The notes under the pieces: model-generated
What the model saw: only the letters and a program-made list of their open reading frames with translations
What the model was told of the DNA's origin: nothing
Database searches by the model: none
Shown: piece after piece, positions 36,375-46,905 of the stretch
Numbering within the stretch: the stretch's first letter is position 1
Layout of the letters: every line of letters begins with the position of its first letter
Translations under genes and position numbers: made by a program
Assembly: GCF_014839805.1 (NCBI RefSeq)
Contig: NC_051118.1
Coordinates: forward strand, 1,178,001 to 1,242,000
DNA from: Manduca sexta
Lineage: Eukaryota; Arthropoda; Insecta; Lepidoptera; Sphingidae
DNA: 64,000 nucleotides
Direction of reading: 5' to 3'

Positions 36375-37469
36375 TATTTTATCAAAAAATTGTAATAATT
36401 CGCCACAAATTTCACCAAGCCCACCAGATTTCAGTTATGGGACACAACTTCCTGTTAAATTTGAAAAAGCTCAAATTTTATTGGATATCGTCAGCAACTT
36501 GACAGCGGAATGTAATGGCGGCATTTGACGTACACTACAGCGCCATCTATAATATCGATAATGACCGAACCACAGATACATAATAAAAACACTCCAGTCA
36601 ATCCAGTATTTCTACATTTTTATATAAAACAATGTTATATGTTACATACTACTATTATGTTTTTGTTTTCTTGACGTTTATAATATTTCAAAATAAATGA
36701 TTGTCCTGAAATTGTCTTGAACTCAAAACTTTCCCCTATCGGTTTAAACCAAAATTATTGTAGAAAATTGAGTACCTACACACCTACCTCAATATTTTTC
36801 TTTTTACTGTCCTACTTTGTTATAGAACAGTAAAAAGAAAAATATTGAGGAATATAAATCGTTTATGTTCGTAAATTTCAAATCAAATTTGCTCGTTCCT
36901 GATATAAAACTTGAATAAAAAAAGGAAATTGCTTAACCTACTTTCACTTTCTATAGTGAATTTATTGTTCATTAGAGCATGAAATTGGAAATCTGCAACG
37001 GGATTATTTAATATCAAAAAGGAAAACCTTTTGTAGCCTATTTAAGATGTAGAAATCTGTAATTACGCTTAGTTTTGATTAAAGTTTCATTGGGATATAG
37101 CGTAATACCTGAACTACTATGGCGTTTAAAGTGAGTATCACATAGATTTTATTCAAACGATTAAAGATTATTAGATTTAAGACTCAGTACTAGTCCATTT
37201 ATTTCTAATGTAATTATTAGTAGCAGTACTATTTTTTTTTCATTTTTTTTGTATGTATATCCGATACTGGTCATGATTCATAAATCAACATTTAATAAGT
37301 TCATTCCTCGTTCACGTTCATTTTCATTCGTTCTTCGTTGTTTTTTTACATTTGTGCATTGCGTAGCAATTTAATAATTGTTAATTAGACTAAATAAAAA
37401 TAGTTTAAGTGGTTGTAGTGTGCATGTTATTTTTATGCATCAACGAAAGTTACTGAGAAAAACAGCATA
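36375..37469. promoter_or_regulatory. Divergent intergenic region between UBE2C and SDE2
   Basis: The two genes start at opposite ends of this 1.1-kb segment, so it should contain both promoters. Near UBE2C there is 'ATAATATCGATAATG' (DRE-like core, about 36550). The segment also contains the perfect stem-loop at 36787-36850. No coding sequence is seen. Confidence 0.4.
36787..36850. repeat. Perfect 24-bp stem-loop with 16-base loop
   Basis: The left arm 36787-36810 begins CCTCAATATTTTTC and ends TTTTTACTGT. The right arm 36827-36850 is its exact inverse complement. The loop is 36811-36826. It may be a foldback mini-element or a small hairpin transcript. Nothing in the sequence decides between these. 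Confidence 0.75.
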
Positions 37470-38189
37470 ATGGGGTTCAATATATATTTCGAAAATCTAT
37501 TAGTACCCAATACAGATTGCAATACTTTGTCACAATTGATCGGTGAAGTTTCGCAAAAATATGGTGTCCCTATCGATGATTTATACGTGACTATAAATGG
37601 AAAGAGAGTTACAGAAGACTTGGAACTGGAAAACATTAACAATGTTGTTCGCTTATCATCCAAACTCATCGGGGGGAAAGGCGGATTCGGTTCCATGTTA
37701 CGTGCTATTGGTGCACAAATTGAGAAAACCACTAACCGTGAAGCATGTCGCGACCTCTCCGGACGGCGATTACGTGACATTAACGAAGAAAAACGTCTTA
37801 GAAAGTGGTTAGAGGGGCAGGAGGAGCGCGAGAGGGAAGCGGCTGACCGCAAACAAAAGAAATTAGAACGACTTATTGCTGAACCGAAGATAGACGTGAA
37901 GATCAATCCGGAATACGAGAAAGAGCGCCGAGCATTACCAGACCGCGTCAGCGCCGCGGTAGACGCCGGCTGGCAAACCGCGAGTACTTCAGACAATAGT
38001 CTGAAAAGGAAGGCGGAGATTGAGAAATCTAAAGCTAAAAAGAAGAAATTGTGGATCGACGCGGACCTGTCTGACTGCTCTTCGTTGAGTGACGATGATG
38101 ATGAAGAGGAGGCAGTTAAGAAGAGTCCAGGACAATCCACATCAACAGACAGTGGTAATGAATCAGATAAATCTGAGGATAAACATTAA
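37470..38189 (+). CDS. Sde2: SDE2, PCNA/replication-stress and splicing regulator
   Basis: SDE2 carries an N-terminal ubiquitin-like fold that is cut after a diglycine. The released C-terminal part works in pre-mRNA splicing, replication-fork protection and genome stability. The frame is intronless and 239 residues long. Residues 1-67 are the ubiquitin-like part. The processing site is 'LIGGKGGFGSM' with Gly68-Gly69 before Lys70. Then comes the highly conserved 'RAIGAQIEKTTNREACRDLS' and 'GRRLRDINEEKRL'. The rest is a charged coiled-coil region (about 105-150), a basic KKKK patch (about 188-191) that may be a nuclear signal, and an acidic-serine tail. Vertebrate SDE2 is about 450 residues and ends in an SAP domain, which is absent here. 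The protein therefore has the short architecture also seen in fungi. Confidence 0.93.
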   Translation: MGFNIYFENLLVPNTDCNTLSQLIGEVSQKYGVPIDDLYVTINGKRVTEDLELENINNVVRLSSKLIGGKGGFGSMLRAIGAQIEKTTNREACRDLSGRRLRDINEEKRLRKWLEGQEEREREAADRKQKKLERLIAEPKIDVKINPEYEKERRALPDRVSAAVDAGWQTASTSDNSLKRKAEIEKSKAKKKKLWIDADLSDCSSLSDDDDEEEAVKKSPGQSTSTDSGNESDKSEDKH

Positions 38190-38900
38190 ATATGAATTAC
38201 TAGCTCTAGGCTATTACTTTTCATCTGGACATACTTGAGTTAAAGATTATTGGGACGCAGTGTAGTTACATGTTATAGAAATAGTTTGAGAATTAGTAGA
38301 TTCAAGGATTGCCCCCTACTTGTTCATTTCTATGAACAATCAGTTAACTGATTTGTAAATAGCATGACACTTTATTTCATCAGGCATTTGAGATAACATG
38401 TAATAGGGTGTGGCCTCTATATCATTGTGTATGTTTTTCATAAATACTTGTAACCAGTAACAATTTTAATGTTTTTATCATCCTGTAATAATACATTAAG
38501 ATAATCTTGTATTAACTATGGGTGCATAAGTTGCATCTTAGATTAGACATGGAATAATAACAATTAATTGATAACCAAAGCAATTGAAACTATGGCTAGA
38601 AATTAACTCGTGGGTCCTCTCAATGTGACATTGTCATTTACGTGTGTCGCGGGAATATAACCTTATATACTACATAATAAGGTTGTTTTTCCCTGACACG
38701 TGTAATGTCACGCGTAATGTCATGTGGCTGTCGGGCTCGCCGGCAAGCCAAGAGAGGACACACGAGTTAATATACATAGGTAATTCAACTATTTGGGTAT
38801 AAACATGTATAAGTATTCTTAGAACATTATTGTAATGAGGGCTTCAAGCTATAAGGGTGTATTTATAAAAGTAGAGTAGTTTGCTCTAGAAGTAGCCTAT
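38190..38900. other. SDE2 3' region
   Basis: This is the probable 3' untranslated region and downstream DNA. A short GC-richer part at 38620-38770 contains 'CCCTGACACGTGTAATGTCA' and 'GGCTCGCCGGCAAGCC', but I see no gene. Confidence 0.4.
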
Positions 38901-38979
38901 TTAAAATTTGTTGGGGTTGTACAGGGCAGTGTGAATGGGCACCTATTTAATGTCATATATATAAAGTGCACCCTCAAGG

Positions 38980-39099
38980 TGGACAGATGATCTAATAAAA
39001 TTTGCAGTAGATTGCTGGGTATGGGTCGCTTACAGTAGGTCAATCTGGATATCTTTGGGAGAGGCCCATGTCCAGCAGTGGTCATCTAGCGACTCATGA
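38980..39099 (+). mobile_element. LINE remnant (RTE-like), C-terminus and 3' end
   Basis: An intact 39-codon frame reads 'WTDDLIKFAVDCWVWVAYSR' then 'SIWISLGEAHVQQWSSSDS' and a stop. It matches the C-terminal tail motif (W-DD-I-K-A----W, LGEA--QQW) that I know from RTE-type non-LTR retrotransposons common in moths and butterflies. Only the tail is present, as expected for 5'-truncated insertion. Related tail wording ('GTGCCCAGCAATGGGACAG') ends the SINE at 53895-54150. Confidence 0.65.
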
Positions 39100-39119
39100 T
39101 AACGATTTAGTTTAATGTA

Positions 39120-40944
39120 GGTATGGGCCAAGAGCCCCTAAAGCTCAGGGGTCCTGGCTAATATGGCTGGGCCTCTGCCTTTGATTATTATACAATTACT
39201 ATTTTGTAGATAAAAACCTAAATATACTATAAAATATATATGCCTACTTCTAATCTAATATTTTTTTTTTCAAAAATAATATCTAATAACAATATATAAT
39301 ATAAATTTAGATGTTCTTACTAATATTTCAACTGCTCTGCTTTATAAAAAAAAATGTTTTCAAGCCCCCAATATGCTTCTAATAGTTGTTTTAGAATGCT
39401 TGGATTATAGATGCTATATAGCACATTATATTTTCCAACAATTGGTAGATTAAAAAAAATATAGTTATATTATGCTCATTTAACTGTTAATATCCACTCA
39501 TAACATTATTAAGGAGTGTCTAAACTAGGAATATCTAAATACAGCATTTTCACTTTTAATCTATTACATAATATATTTAATAAAACCTTTTTATATGCAT
39601 GTATCAATTATAAGTGATCTTAAATTCCTCTAGGAGTTAGGTGGGCTATGTAAAAGATATGTCCAAACAAGTAGTTATGAATTTATTCCTTCATATTCTT
39701 CATGTTTTAAACATATTACATGTTTATTCATAATCCATACCTAATACAGGTAATCAATGCTATAACAATATAGTTATAATAACATAACTTAAAATAACTT
39801 TTTTGAGGAAAACTTATCTTTGTAAAATCACTCAAATTACATGTAACATTGACTTATAAATAAATTAATTGTGCATTTTCAAATTGTTTAGGTAATAGTT
39901 ACAGAAATAGGTTTACCAATTTGTCTTTTATAATAATATATAGTTAAGAACATTGGGTTGAATAGACTACTTTGAATATAGTTATAAAATAAGAAAATTA
40001 CATTAGTTGTGACTGGCAAGAATGGTTTGGAATTCTTATCATCAGTAGAAAACAGTTTAAATTGCCACAAAGCCTTCATTTGCTTTATTATACGCTTAAA
40101 ATATGAATAGAGGGAATAACTTTTGCAAGTAAATAAAAAAAAAAATTTGATAGTATAGGCCATTCTTGTTCATGTTATTGTTAATTTATATTGAGATTCA
40201 CTTTTCGGAAATAGTTTAGAATATTTTCTATATGGCTGTACTTTTGAACCTTGTCTATGAAATGCTGTTTTTTCACACTATTACTAATAATATATAATAT
40301 ACATGCACTAGCATGCTTCCAAATAAGATTATGGTTAGTTGTAACATCTATGGCTGATTATAAAGTCATCCTATCGCTATTTTCAGGATAGCTAAAATAT
40401 ATAAATCAGAAAATGTATCATAGTTGATTTGACATTCTTACAGCTGACTTGTTTTGATTCATCCTTACTAGTGATCCGTGGTTGGGATCGATTATTATTG
40501 TAAGCCATTAGTTGTCTAATGAAAGTTAAAATTTAGATGTTAGTTAAATGTAACTTTTAAATAATACAGCATTTAATCTGTCACATATTTTAGAAATTAA
40601 TTTCGCACGGGTGAACTTTAGCATGCATAGATTGCTTCAAAAGATGATCTGAAAGGTATCAAAATTGCACCAAAATTCATGAATTATGCTAGTACTATAA
40701 AAATATATTAAAGCTTTGTTTCACAACTTACAAGACAGTTAATGCTGAATGCGCTCTTTTGTTTACTATTCATTTGGGAGTTTGACTTTTGTATTAGGTC
40801 GCCCTACATTCGACGATTAGCATTTCTCAGATATCATGAAAAATACTTTATATAATAATATTTTATGAGTTTTGAATTTTGAGAATTGAACTCAATATCT
40901 AATTAGTTTTAACAGCACTATTTAATCGAAATTAGACTTAAAAT
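39120..40944. other. Very AT-rich intergenic DNA
   Basis: I see no coding frame, RNA gene or structured repeat, except a GC-richer remnant at 39120-39180 next to the LINE tail. Confidence 0.4.
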
Positions 40945-41487
40945 CCACACACCAAATCTGCCATTATGCCAACAGAGTCGATGGCTTAGTGCCAGGGTCC
41001 TCCTTTGCTTCAGACCGAAATTTCGGCGAGTTACTTTTAGGTCCTAACTGTGGTAGTAAATTCAGGTCAATGACTGACGTTAAATTTGCATCAAGTTTGA
41101 GTTAGGCGCCTCCCACTAAGGCTTGTAGAACGGCTCTCCCCATAGTCCGTGGCGCCCCAGAAGCCCGTCCGAATTCTGACCTTCCAGTCATAGCGCCAGC
41201 CATATCAATGACTAATTGCTTAAGCGACGTTAATTCCAAACCACCGAAATCTAATCGACGAACCGCCATATTCAATAAACGATCTCAATCGCTTTTTTCG
41301 TTCCATCGGTAAAATTGACCAATCAGAACAATTTATTTTGACATGCTTATTTTCGGGAATTGGATCGAAGATTAAGATTCAGATCGTTTATTGAAAACGG
41401 CTATAACCTCCTGCCTGTTACTGCCGACGGCCTATTGACCCGACGGCAGTCAGCTTGAGTCGCCAGGTCGACATATTTGGTGTGTGG
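40945..41487. mobile_element. Composite inverted-repeat element (CCACACACCAAAT ends)
   Basis: CCACACACCAAAT at 40945-40957 is the exact inverse complement of 41475-41487. The pairing may extend a few bases inward with one mismatch. The 543-bp interior is GC-richer than its flanks and has no open frame. It contains a complete copy of MITE family D (41271-41395). No flanking duplication is evident, so whether the 13-bp repeats are real transposon ends is an inference. Confidence 0.5.
41271..41395. mobile_element. MITE family D, best copy, nested
   Basis: The left end TTCAATAAACGATCTCAATC (41271-41290) and the right end GATTCAGATCGTTTATTGAA (41376-41395) are inverse complements over 20 bp with one mismatch. 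The interior shares 'GACCAATCAGAACA' and 'GGAATTGGATCGAAGATTAA' with the copies at 6021-6153 and 10918-11030. Confidence 0.7.
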
Positions 41488-41556
41488 AATGCCCACACTC
41501 TTTAGAATGTAATTAAGTTAGACTGCACTTATGCACTTCATGTAAAGGTGATTTTT

Positions 41557-41845
41557 ACATTGCGTTTATAAATGAAACCATGTAGTCGTCATTATCTCTG
41601 CTAACATTATGCCAAAAATCATGATTATGGAATATTTACACACTTTTTTATGGTTTTGTAGTTTACTGTGAATATGGCTTGTTGCATGAGTGTATTTCTG
41701 ACTGATAGTATGATGTCGCTGCAACGAATTCTCTTAGAGGAGTAGTAGTGGCATTAAGGCGCGTAAAATTAAAATAACTTTCATTGATATTTATTATGTT
41801 CGAAACTTACACTTTTTTACATCTACAGTACGAGTAACTTATAAT
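41557..41845 (+). repeat. Dispersed repeat family E, copy 1
   Basis: It starts 'ACATTGCGTTTATAAATGAA' and shares 'CTCTGCTAAC', 'GAGTGTATTTCT', 'CAATTCTCTTAGAG'-like and 'GCGCGTAAAATTAAAAT' blocks in order with 50270-50593. No protein remnant or inverted ends were found. Confidence 0.6.
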
Positions 41846-42820
41846 TTTTTTTCCCATTAGGATATGGTTTCATTTACTATCGCAATGTCAAAATGACCCT
41901 GTATTAAAATTTGGAAGTCTTAGTAATAATCCTCTCAATTTGTCAATTTGTATTAGGGATTTATTGAATAAGTTAGTATAATTTTAGTGATATAAGGAAA
42001 GACATCCGCTCGCCGCGTCAATTTATAATGTTATAGATTATTGCATTTTTCGAAAATGTAATCTAGGATACTTTGATATATTAATAACTTTTTAATAATT
42101 AATTATAACTTATGGAATAGTAATTACTTTGTAATGTAAAAAAATAGTGTAATATTGATAGCTATAAATATGGTGTTACTGCCCTATTTAATTCTTAGTT
42201 CATTAATAAAATTACTCTGTATGTAATCACGTACGTCAAGTGAAAAATAAAATAAATAGGATTTACTTCAAACAAATAAAATAAAATTACAATTAAACTT
42301 AGTATGTATAGAGTATAGAAAATTTGGAGTTTTGAATTTGTTCAACTATTTATGTATGTGTCTAACTGTATAGTTGTGCTCAAATTAATGTATATGTGGA
42401 TAAAGATCAATTGAATGTGTAACGTAATTATATGTAATGTCTTGTTAAAGTAGACATTCATTTGGGGCTGACCCTACTTACCTATTAGTCTAAGTGCTGA
42501 TAGACATTTTTGGGGAGTTTTGAGCCAATGTAAAACATTGTTAATTTTTTTTCTATTTGTACCTAAATACGATAAAGCAGACGTGGTCAAAGGGTTATAG
42601 GTCTTACTTTTGCGTATAATGTTTGAGGAATTTTAAAATTTTAATATCTTAGATTTTAGTGAGATTTAAAAAATTAAAAAGCCACGCCCTTTAATTGGGT
42701 TGCAAGCTTAGTCATATGATTACTATTTTTACTTAAAAAAATCGAAATGTTTTCAATAATGATTTGTATTACTTCAAACACCTTCCGAAAATGTCTATGG
42801 GCTCTAGCTATATGTTCATT
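41846..42820. other. AT-rich intergenic DNA
   Basis: Nothing is supported in this stretch. Confidence 0.4.
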
Positions 42821-42824
42821 GTAG

Positions 42825-43005
42825 CCATGGTCTAGTGGTAGTCTTTACGGCCCAGATGTCCCTGGTCAGGCAACATTTCGTTTAGGTTTATAACAATTTG
42901 CCCGGGCAGCCAGTCCCGGGACTGGCTTCTCGTAAATCTAAGCCAGTTTTCTGAATTATGCATGATATGTTGTGCCGATCCCACGGTGCATGGAGGCAAG
43001 GCGAA
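42825..43005 (+). repeat. Possible tRNA-derived SINE of another family
   Basis: 'GCCATGGTCTAGTGGTAGTC' is tRNA-like at the A box. It is followed by 'CCCTGGTCAGGC', a GC-rich hairpin 'CCAGTCCCGGGACTGG' and 'GTGCCGATCCCACGGTGCAT'. No second copy is in the window, so this is tentative. Confidence 0.4.
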
Positions 43006-43937
43006 TGAATTGGTATTATAAAATATGTAAAATTTTAGGAGTAATAAGATTTCGTAGATTGCGTCCCATTTTTTTCTGATTTCGAATTAGTTATGCCAAA
43101 ATGTACCCACTCGACATTCACGTAATTAATCCAAATGAGATACTTCTGTTATTGTTATGTGGAACCAATCTATAATTTAGTAAAACCCTGCAAAACAACC
43201 ATTTGTGAGGGCTGCGAGCGCCTAAAGCGTTCACCTAAAACGGTGTGTTTCTATAAGTTGGCCCTTGAGAGGGTAACAGACGTATAGGGTTAAAAAAAAG
43301 TATGTAACAAACAACAATTCACAAAGGTTTAAAAAGAACTCGTATATTTTGGTATAACTCGGTCCAATTATTTGAACACTTTTAAAATAGATGACTGTAC
43401 GAACAATTTGCTTGTAATTAATACTTATAGATGTGTATTGTAACTGTATATAAATGAAAAATGTTTTTGAATATTTAATGTGCACTTATAATGAACAACA
43501 CTCTTATAATAATTGGTTTCTAAATAGTTTTGATTGTACTTAATTGTAATTTTTGTAAATAAATGTCTTAAGGCCCTTCCCTCAGCAAAACGGCGCGTTA
43601 ACCGTATTTTTAGAAACTATTTGAAATTTATAATCTTTTTGCAATATGTTTTCTTTACTTTTGTTGTTCAATGTCAATTGATGTTGCCACTAAAATTGTT
43701 GATTTCGTATTTCTCCTAAAGTATACATGATTTTGACTTGCTACCAACACTTAAATAAACAACGTTGTAAGAAATTTTAAGTAATTATTCGTAATCTGCA
43801 TATCCCCGCCCGTAATCCACGTTGCCACCTAGTATAGAGCGAATTGCCAAGACCGTTTGCTCGGGGAAGGCCTTAACTAAAAACTACTCATTATCTTTTA
43901 TTCAAATCTTTACTCACCTTTTTTAATTTATACTTAA
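43006..43937. other. AT-rich intergenic DNA
   Basis: Frames of 61 and 84 codons here have no recognisable content. Nothing else is supported. Confidence 0.35.
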
Positions 43938-44365
43938 TATACAAGTTGTTGTTTTGCATCCCCGCCATATTTACAGAGGTTGGTATACTTTAATACTTAT
44001 AAAACACGAATCAATGAAAAAATAAGTATCGAAAATTACACTTTCGTGTTTACTTCAGTGTTTAGACGCGCGCCGCGGCCGCCGTAACTAGCCTAGCCGT
44101 GTATATTGCAAACAGCTGGTGCCATAGATAATACACTAATATAGGAAGCTGGTGCCATCCGTGTGCGTCTGAGCTATTCGCGTTGCCGTGGGGTCCTATT
44201 CTGACATGTACGTGGGGGTTAATTCTGAATCATCGTAAAATAATTTAATCCAATATACGGATATCAGCTTGAGGTAGGACTTACATTGTATAATTAGATG
44301 AATTTGTGTACCCATTACAATGGACTCTTCAAATATGGCGGGGATGCAAAGCGACCCCTTGTATA
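43938..44365. mobile_element. TIR element of about 428 bp with TATACAAG ends
   Basis: The left end TATACAAGTTGTTGTTTTGC and the right end (inverse complement) TATACAAGGGGTCGCTTTGC continue into a perfectly matched 20-bp block TTTGCATCCCCGCCATATTT (43953-43972 and 44331-44350). The ends begin with TA, consistent with a TA target as in Tc1/mariner-type MITEs. The interior has a duplicated 'AGCTGGTGCCAT' (about 44113 and 44148) and no open frame. It lies about 250 bases upstream of the first visible exon of the small secreted-peptide gene. Confidence 0.65.
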
Positions 44366-44613
44366 TATAATTGTGAAAAAAGAAACCTTTGTAGTATGTC
44401 CTAGAAAAACTGTAAACCGTAAAACTGTATAGAAATTTTATAACAGTGCCATCTATACGTGTTTAGAGCATTCATAAAATTATGTAGTTTTGCTAGGCGA
44501 TACAAGATGGTATTATTTTTGATTTTTAGTTACTCTATTGCCCGCTAGATGGCGATATTTTATAGTAGAGTCCTGTGTTGGAGCCACATTGATGAAATAT
44601 TTTTTCTGTTCAG

Positions 44614-44935
44614 AAAAGTTTCTGGATCTTAATGATGTTGTCTACCCTATTGATGCTGGCATCAGCGCGGCCGCAGGAGTTCGAAGACGATGAAGATGGT
44701 CATAGTAATGATAGAAAAGGTAAATCTTCGACTCTACTGTCTAGATTGTTGTAAATTTCGTGTTTTAATAAATAGTTAATTTAATTGATGATTAGCTGTG
44801 TTTACTAAAAAAATACTTTCTATTTTTTCAGATGATGTCGCCCGAGTTCAAATAAAAGTGTACCGGGGACCAACAAAGCATGATGGATATGCTCCCTGGG
44901 GTTTCTGGGTAAAACAACCTACCGATGAAGAATAA
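44614..44935 (+). CDS. Small spliced gene for a secreted peptide, family not recognised
   Basis: Two exons join in phase: up to 44719 and 44832-44935. From the ATG at 44632 this gives 63 residues, 'MMLSTLLMLASA' followed by 'RPQEFEDDEDGHSNDRKD', 'DVARVQIKVYRGPTKHDG' and 'YAPWGFWVKQPTDEE'. The beginning is a signal peptide with a good cleavage site after ASA, leaving a mature chain of about 51 residues. That chain has no cysteine, an acidic first third and a tryptophan-rich end. The first exon starts at an acceptor (TTTTTTCTGTTCAG|AAA, 44614). Its frame stays open upstream of the ATG ('KSFWILMM'), so the real start may be a tiny upstream exon ending in phase 0, as is common for insect secreted proteins. 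A poly(A) signal AATAAA is at 45168-45173. The function is unknown: it could be a peptide hormone precursor, cuticle-associated peptide or defence peptide. Confidence 0.65.
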
Positions 44936-45524
44936 TGCATGTTTTATAACGATTTCTTTAGTTAATTAGATACTTAATAACAATTAAATTTGTTTAGTAT
45001 TACAAAATAATTTTATTAGTTTATGCTACTGTCACATAGATGGCACTATCACATTTATTGACAACCAAAGATTTTTAGTAGGAAAAGGCATCAAAATATT
45101 ACCAATGTAAGCGATATTTTACTTTAATAATTAGTTTACTTTCTTTATAAGTGTACTTATATCTTTAAATAAAATACATTAATTCAGTTTATTTTTATTT
45201 TACCCTAATTTCTGCTCACGCTTCGCCCTTGAAAAACCTTATTTTCTACAAAAAAAAAAAAAATTGGCCGTGTCAGACAATGTTGCATCATATTAGAAAT
45301 AAAAGCTCCAAAAATTGGCGCGTATACACAAAAAAGCTTCAGTTTTATATTAGTAAGGATATTGTAGCATAGAGTATTGTATTAATGTCCTTGAACACTG
45401 GAAGTACCGTTAAAACTGGTGTAGCCGATTAGCTCATACAATCAGATTACAAAGCGTCTCGGTATGGTCACGTGTAAAAAAACATGACTTTAAGTTTCAA
45501 GTAATGTTTTATTTCGATAGAGTC
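44936..45524. other. 3' region of the peptide gene and repeat debris
   Basis: It contains the gene's poly(A) signal. At 45200-45360 an AT-rich block ends 'TTTTATATTAGTAAGGAT', wording often seen at the end of inserted elements in moths. No gene is seen. Confidence 0.4.
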
Positions 45525-45705
45525 TGCCAGTGATGGATATCTGTATGTGCCCGGATAGCGACCAAAGAACTTTTTTCAAACAGGCCGGCATAATTTTGTC
45601 GACTGCCGAGGAGTAATCTCTCATCAGTCGACATTGTATCTGGCCCCACTTCGCTTAGCATCAGGTGCAGTGGGACAGCTTTGTTGTGCCCGTATATAAA
45701 ACGCG
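45525..45705 (+). repeat. Dispersed repeat family C, best copy
   Basis: It reads 'CAAACAGGCCGGCATAATTT', 'GTCGACTGCCGAGGAGTAAT', 'CTCATCAGTCGACATTGTAT' and 'AGCATCAGGTGCAGTGGGAC' in order. This is the reference for the partial copies at 2920, 3772, 28640 and 54838. Confidence 0.6.
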
Positions 45706-46545
45706 TCAAGGTGTAGAGATATTTGTCTGTAGAAACTCATGCCAGTTCGGTTGCAGTAGTTTGATATTTATGAACACACAAATTTTACACCGTACAATGA
45801 TTCTATAGGAATTTTGCATGTAGGCAGTAGTTAAATGTTAATATAAGATGCCATAAAAATAATTGCTTGAACTAAAAGTGTGTGGGTAGGCATATAATAA
45901 GAGGTAGGCATTATGCGAAAATATAATATGTAAGACGCAAACACATATACAATTAAGTAGTCAAACTTTTATTCGTGTAAATTAAAATAAAAGAACGTGT
46001 TGCCGATGCATTCTACATTTTAATTACTGTATTTACACATTACAACGGTGCAAATAAATACAAGACAGTGTGTGGGTTCATTCTATGAATTGAGGCTGAC
46101 AATACGGAGTCAACATCTTAGTCCAAAACTGACGCTTCGGAACGTTGGATAACTAGCTAGACACTGCTCTAATAATAAATAAACATAGTAAGCTATGTGT
46201 TTTGAAAACAACGTCGAGTAAAGCGCATACCAACGTCAGTTCGTCTAAGTACTCTATGCGTACGCGCTATAACCACGCTTTAAATCAAATGCTATTAGCA
46301 ACATAGAGGAGTTAAAATATCGAGATGAAAGAGAATCTGGCGATACGTCATACAGGTGTGGCACATCGACGAAACCGAAGCTTCCTGGGCTTTATAATAA
46401 AGCTTAATGTATCTATATACAACGTAACTGCTTGCGGTTGAATGTATATATATATTATGAACAACACAAAACATGTCGAAGAATGTAACAAAGGAAACGA
46501 TTAAACTTCGCAACAATGCCTTATTTTCTGCGTCTGTCTTACAGA
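45706..46545. other. AT-rich intergenic DNA
   Basis: No gene or repeat is supported. Confidence 0.35.
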
Positions 46546-46802
46546 TTTATTAGTCCCATCGCAATGTCTATATCTACCGCCCAGCAGCAGTGTTTAGTCA
46601 CTGTTGTGTTCCGGTTTGAAGGACATTGTAGCTAGTGTAACTAGTGGACATAATAAGACTTAACATTCACAGGATGACGAGCGCAGTACCAAACAATACT
46701 TTGTATTTCATGGTGTTGGATGATGTTTCTACTGTTTATGGGCGATCGTATCGCTTACCATCAGGCGAGCGTCAAGCTCGTCTCGTAATTCAAAACAATA
46801 GA
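46546..46802 (+). repeat. Dispersed repeat family F (CGTATCGCTTACCATCAGGC), plus copy
   Basis: It contains 'GTGTTCCGGTTTGAAGGACA', 'GACGAGCGCAGTACCAAACA', 'GTTTATGGGCGATCGTATCG' and 'CTTACCATCAGGCGAGCGTC' in order. The same order, inverted, is at 50865-51095, with fragments at 57043-57110 and 57735-57850. I know this consensus as one of the commonest interspersed repeats in moths and butterflies. Its class is not evident here. Confidence 0.7.
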
Positions 46803-46905
46803 AAAAAAGCTTATTCTAGGCTCCGGGCTCATACTGAGTAGGAAAACTCAATACTTATCACTGAATCCGACCTGAGACCTCAGCGCGGTAGTTGTTATTC
46901 AGTTT
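46803..46905 (-). repeat. SINE family A fragment
   Basis: 'CTAGGCTCCGGGCTCATACT' and 'CCGACCTGAGACCTCAGCGC' match the central part of the 51537-51778 copy. It directly abuts the family F repeat. Confidence 0.6.

Noticed and set aside
37433..38140. 235-codon frame on the minus strand
   Set aside because: It lies antisense to SDE2, whose protein is strongly conserved. The serine/leucine-rich translation is what antisense of a charged coding region gives.
43231..43485. 84-codon minus-strand frame
   Set aside because: AT-rich, lysine/tyrosine/isoleucine-biased translation typical of random frames here; no splice or domain support.
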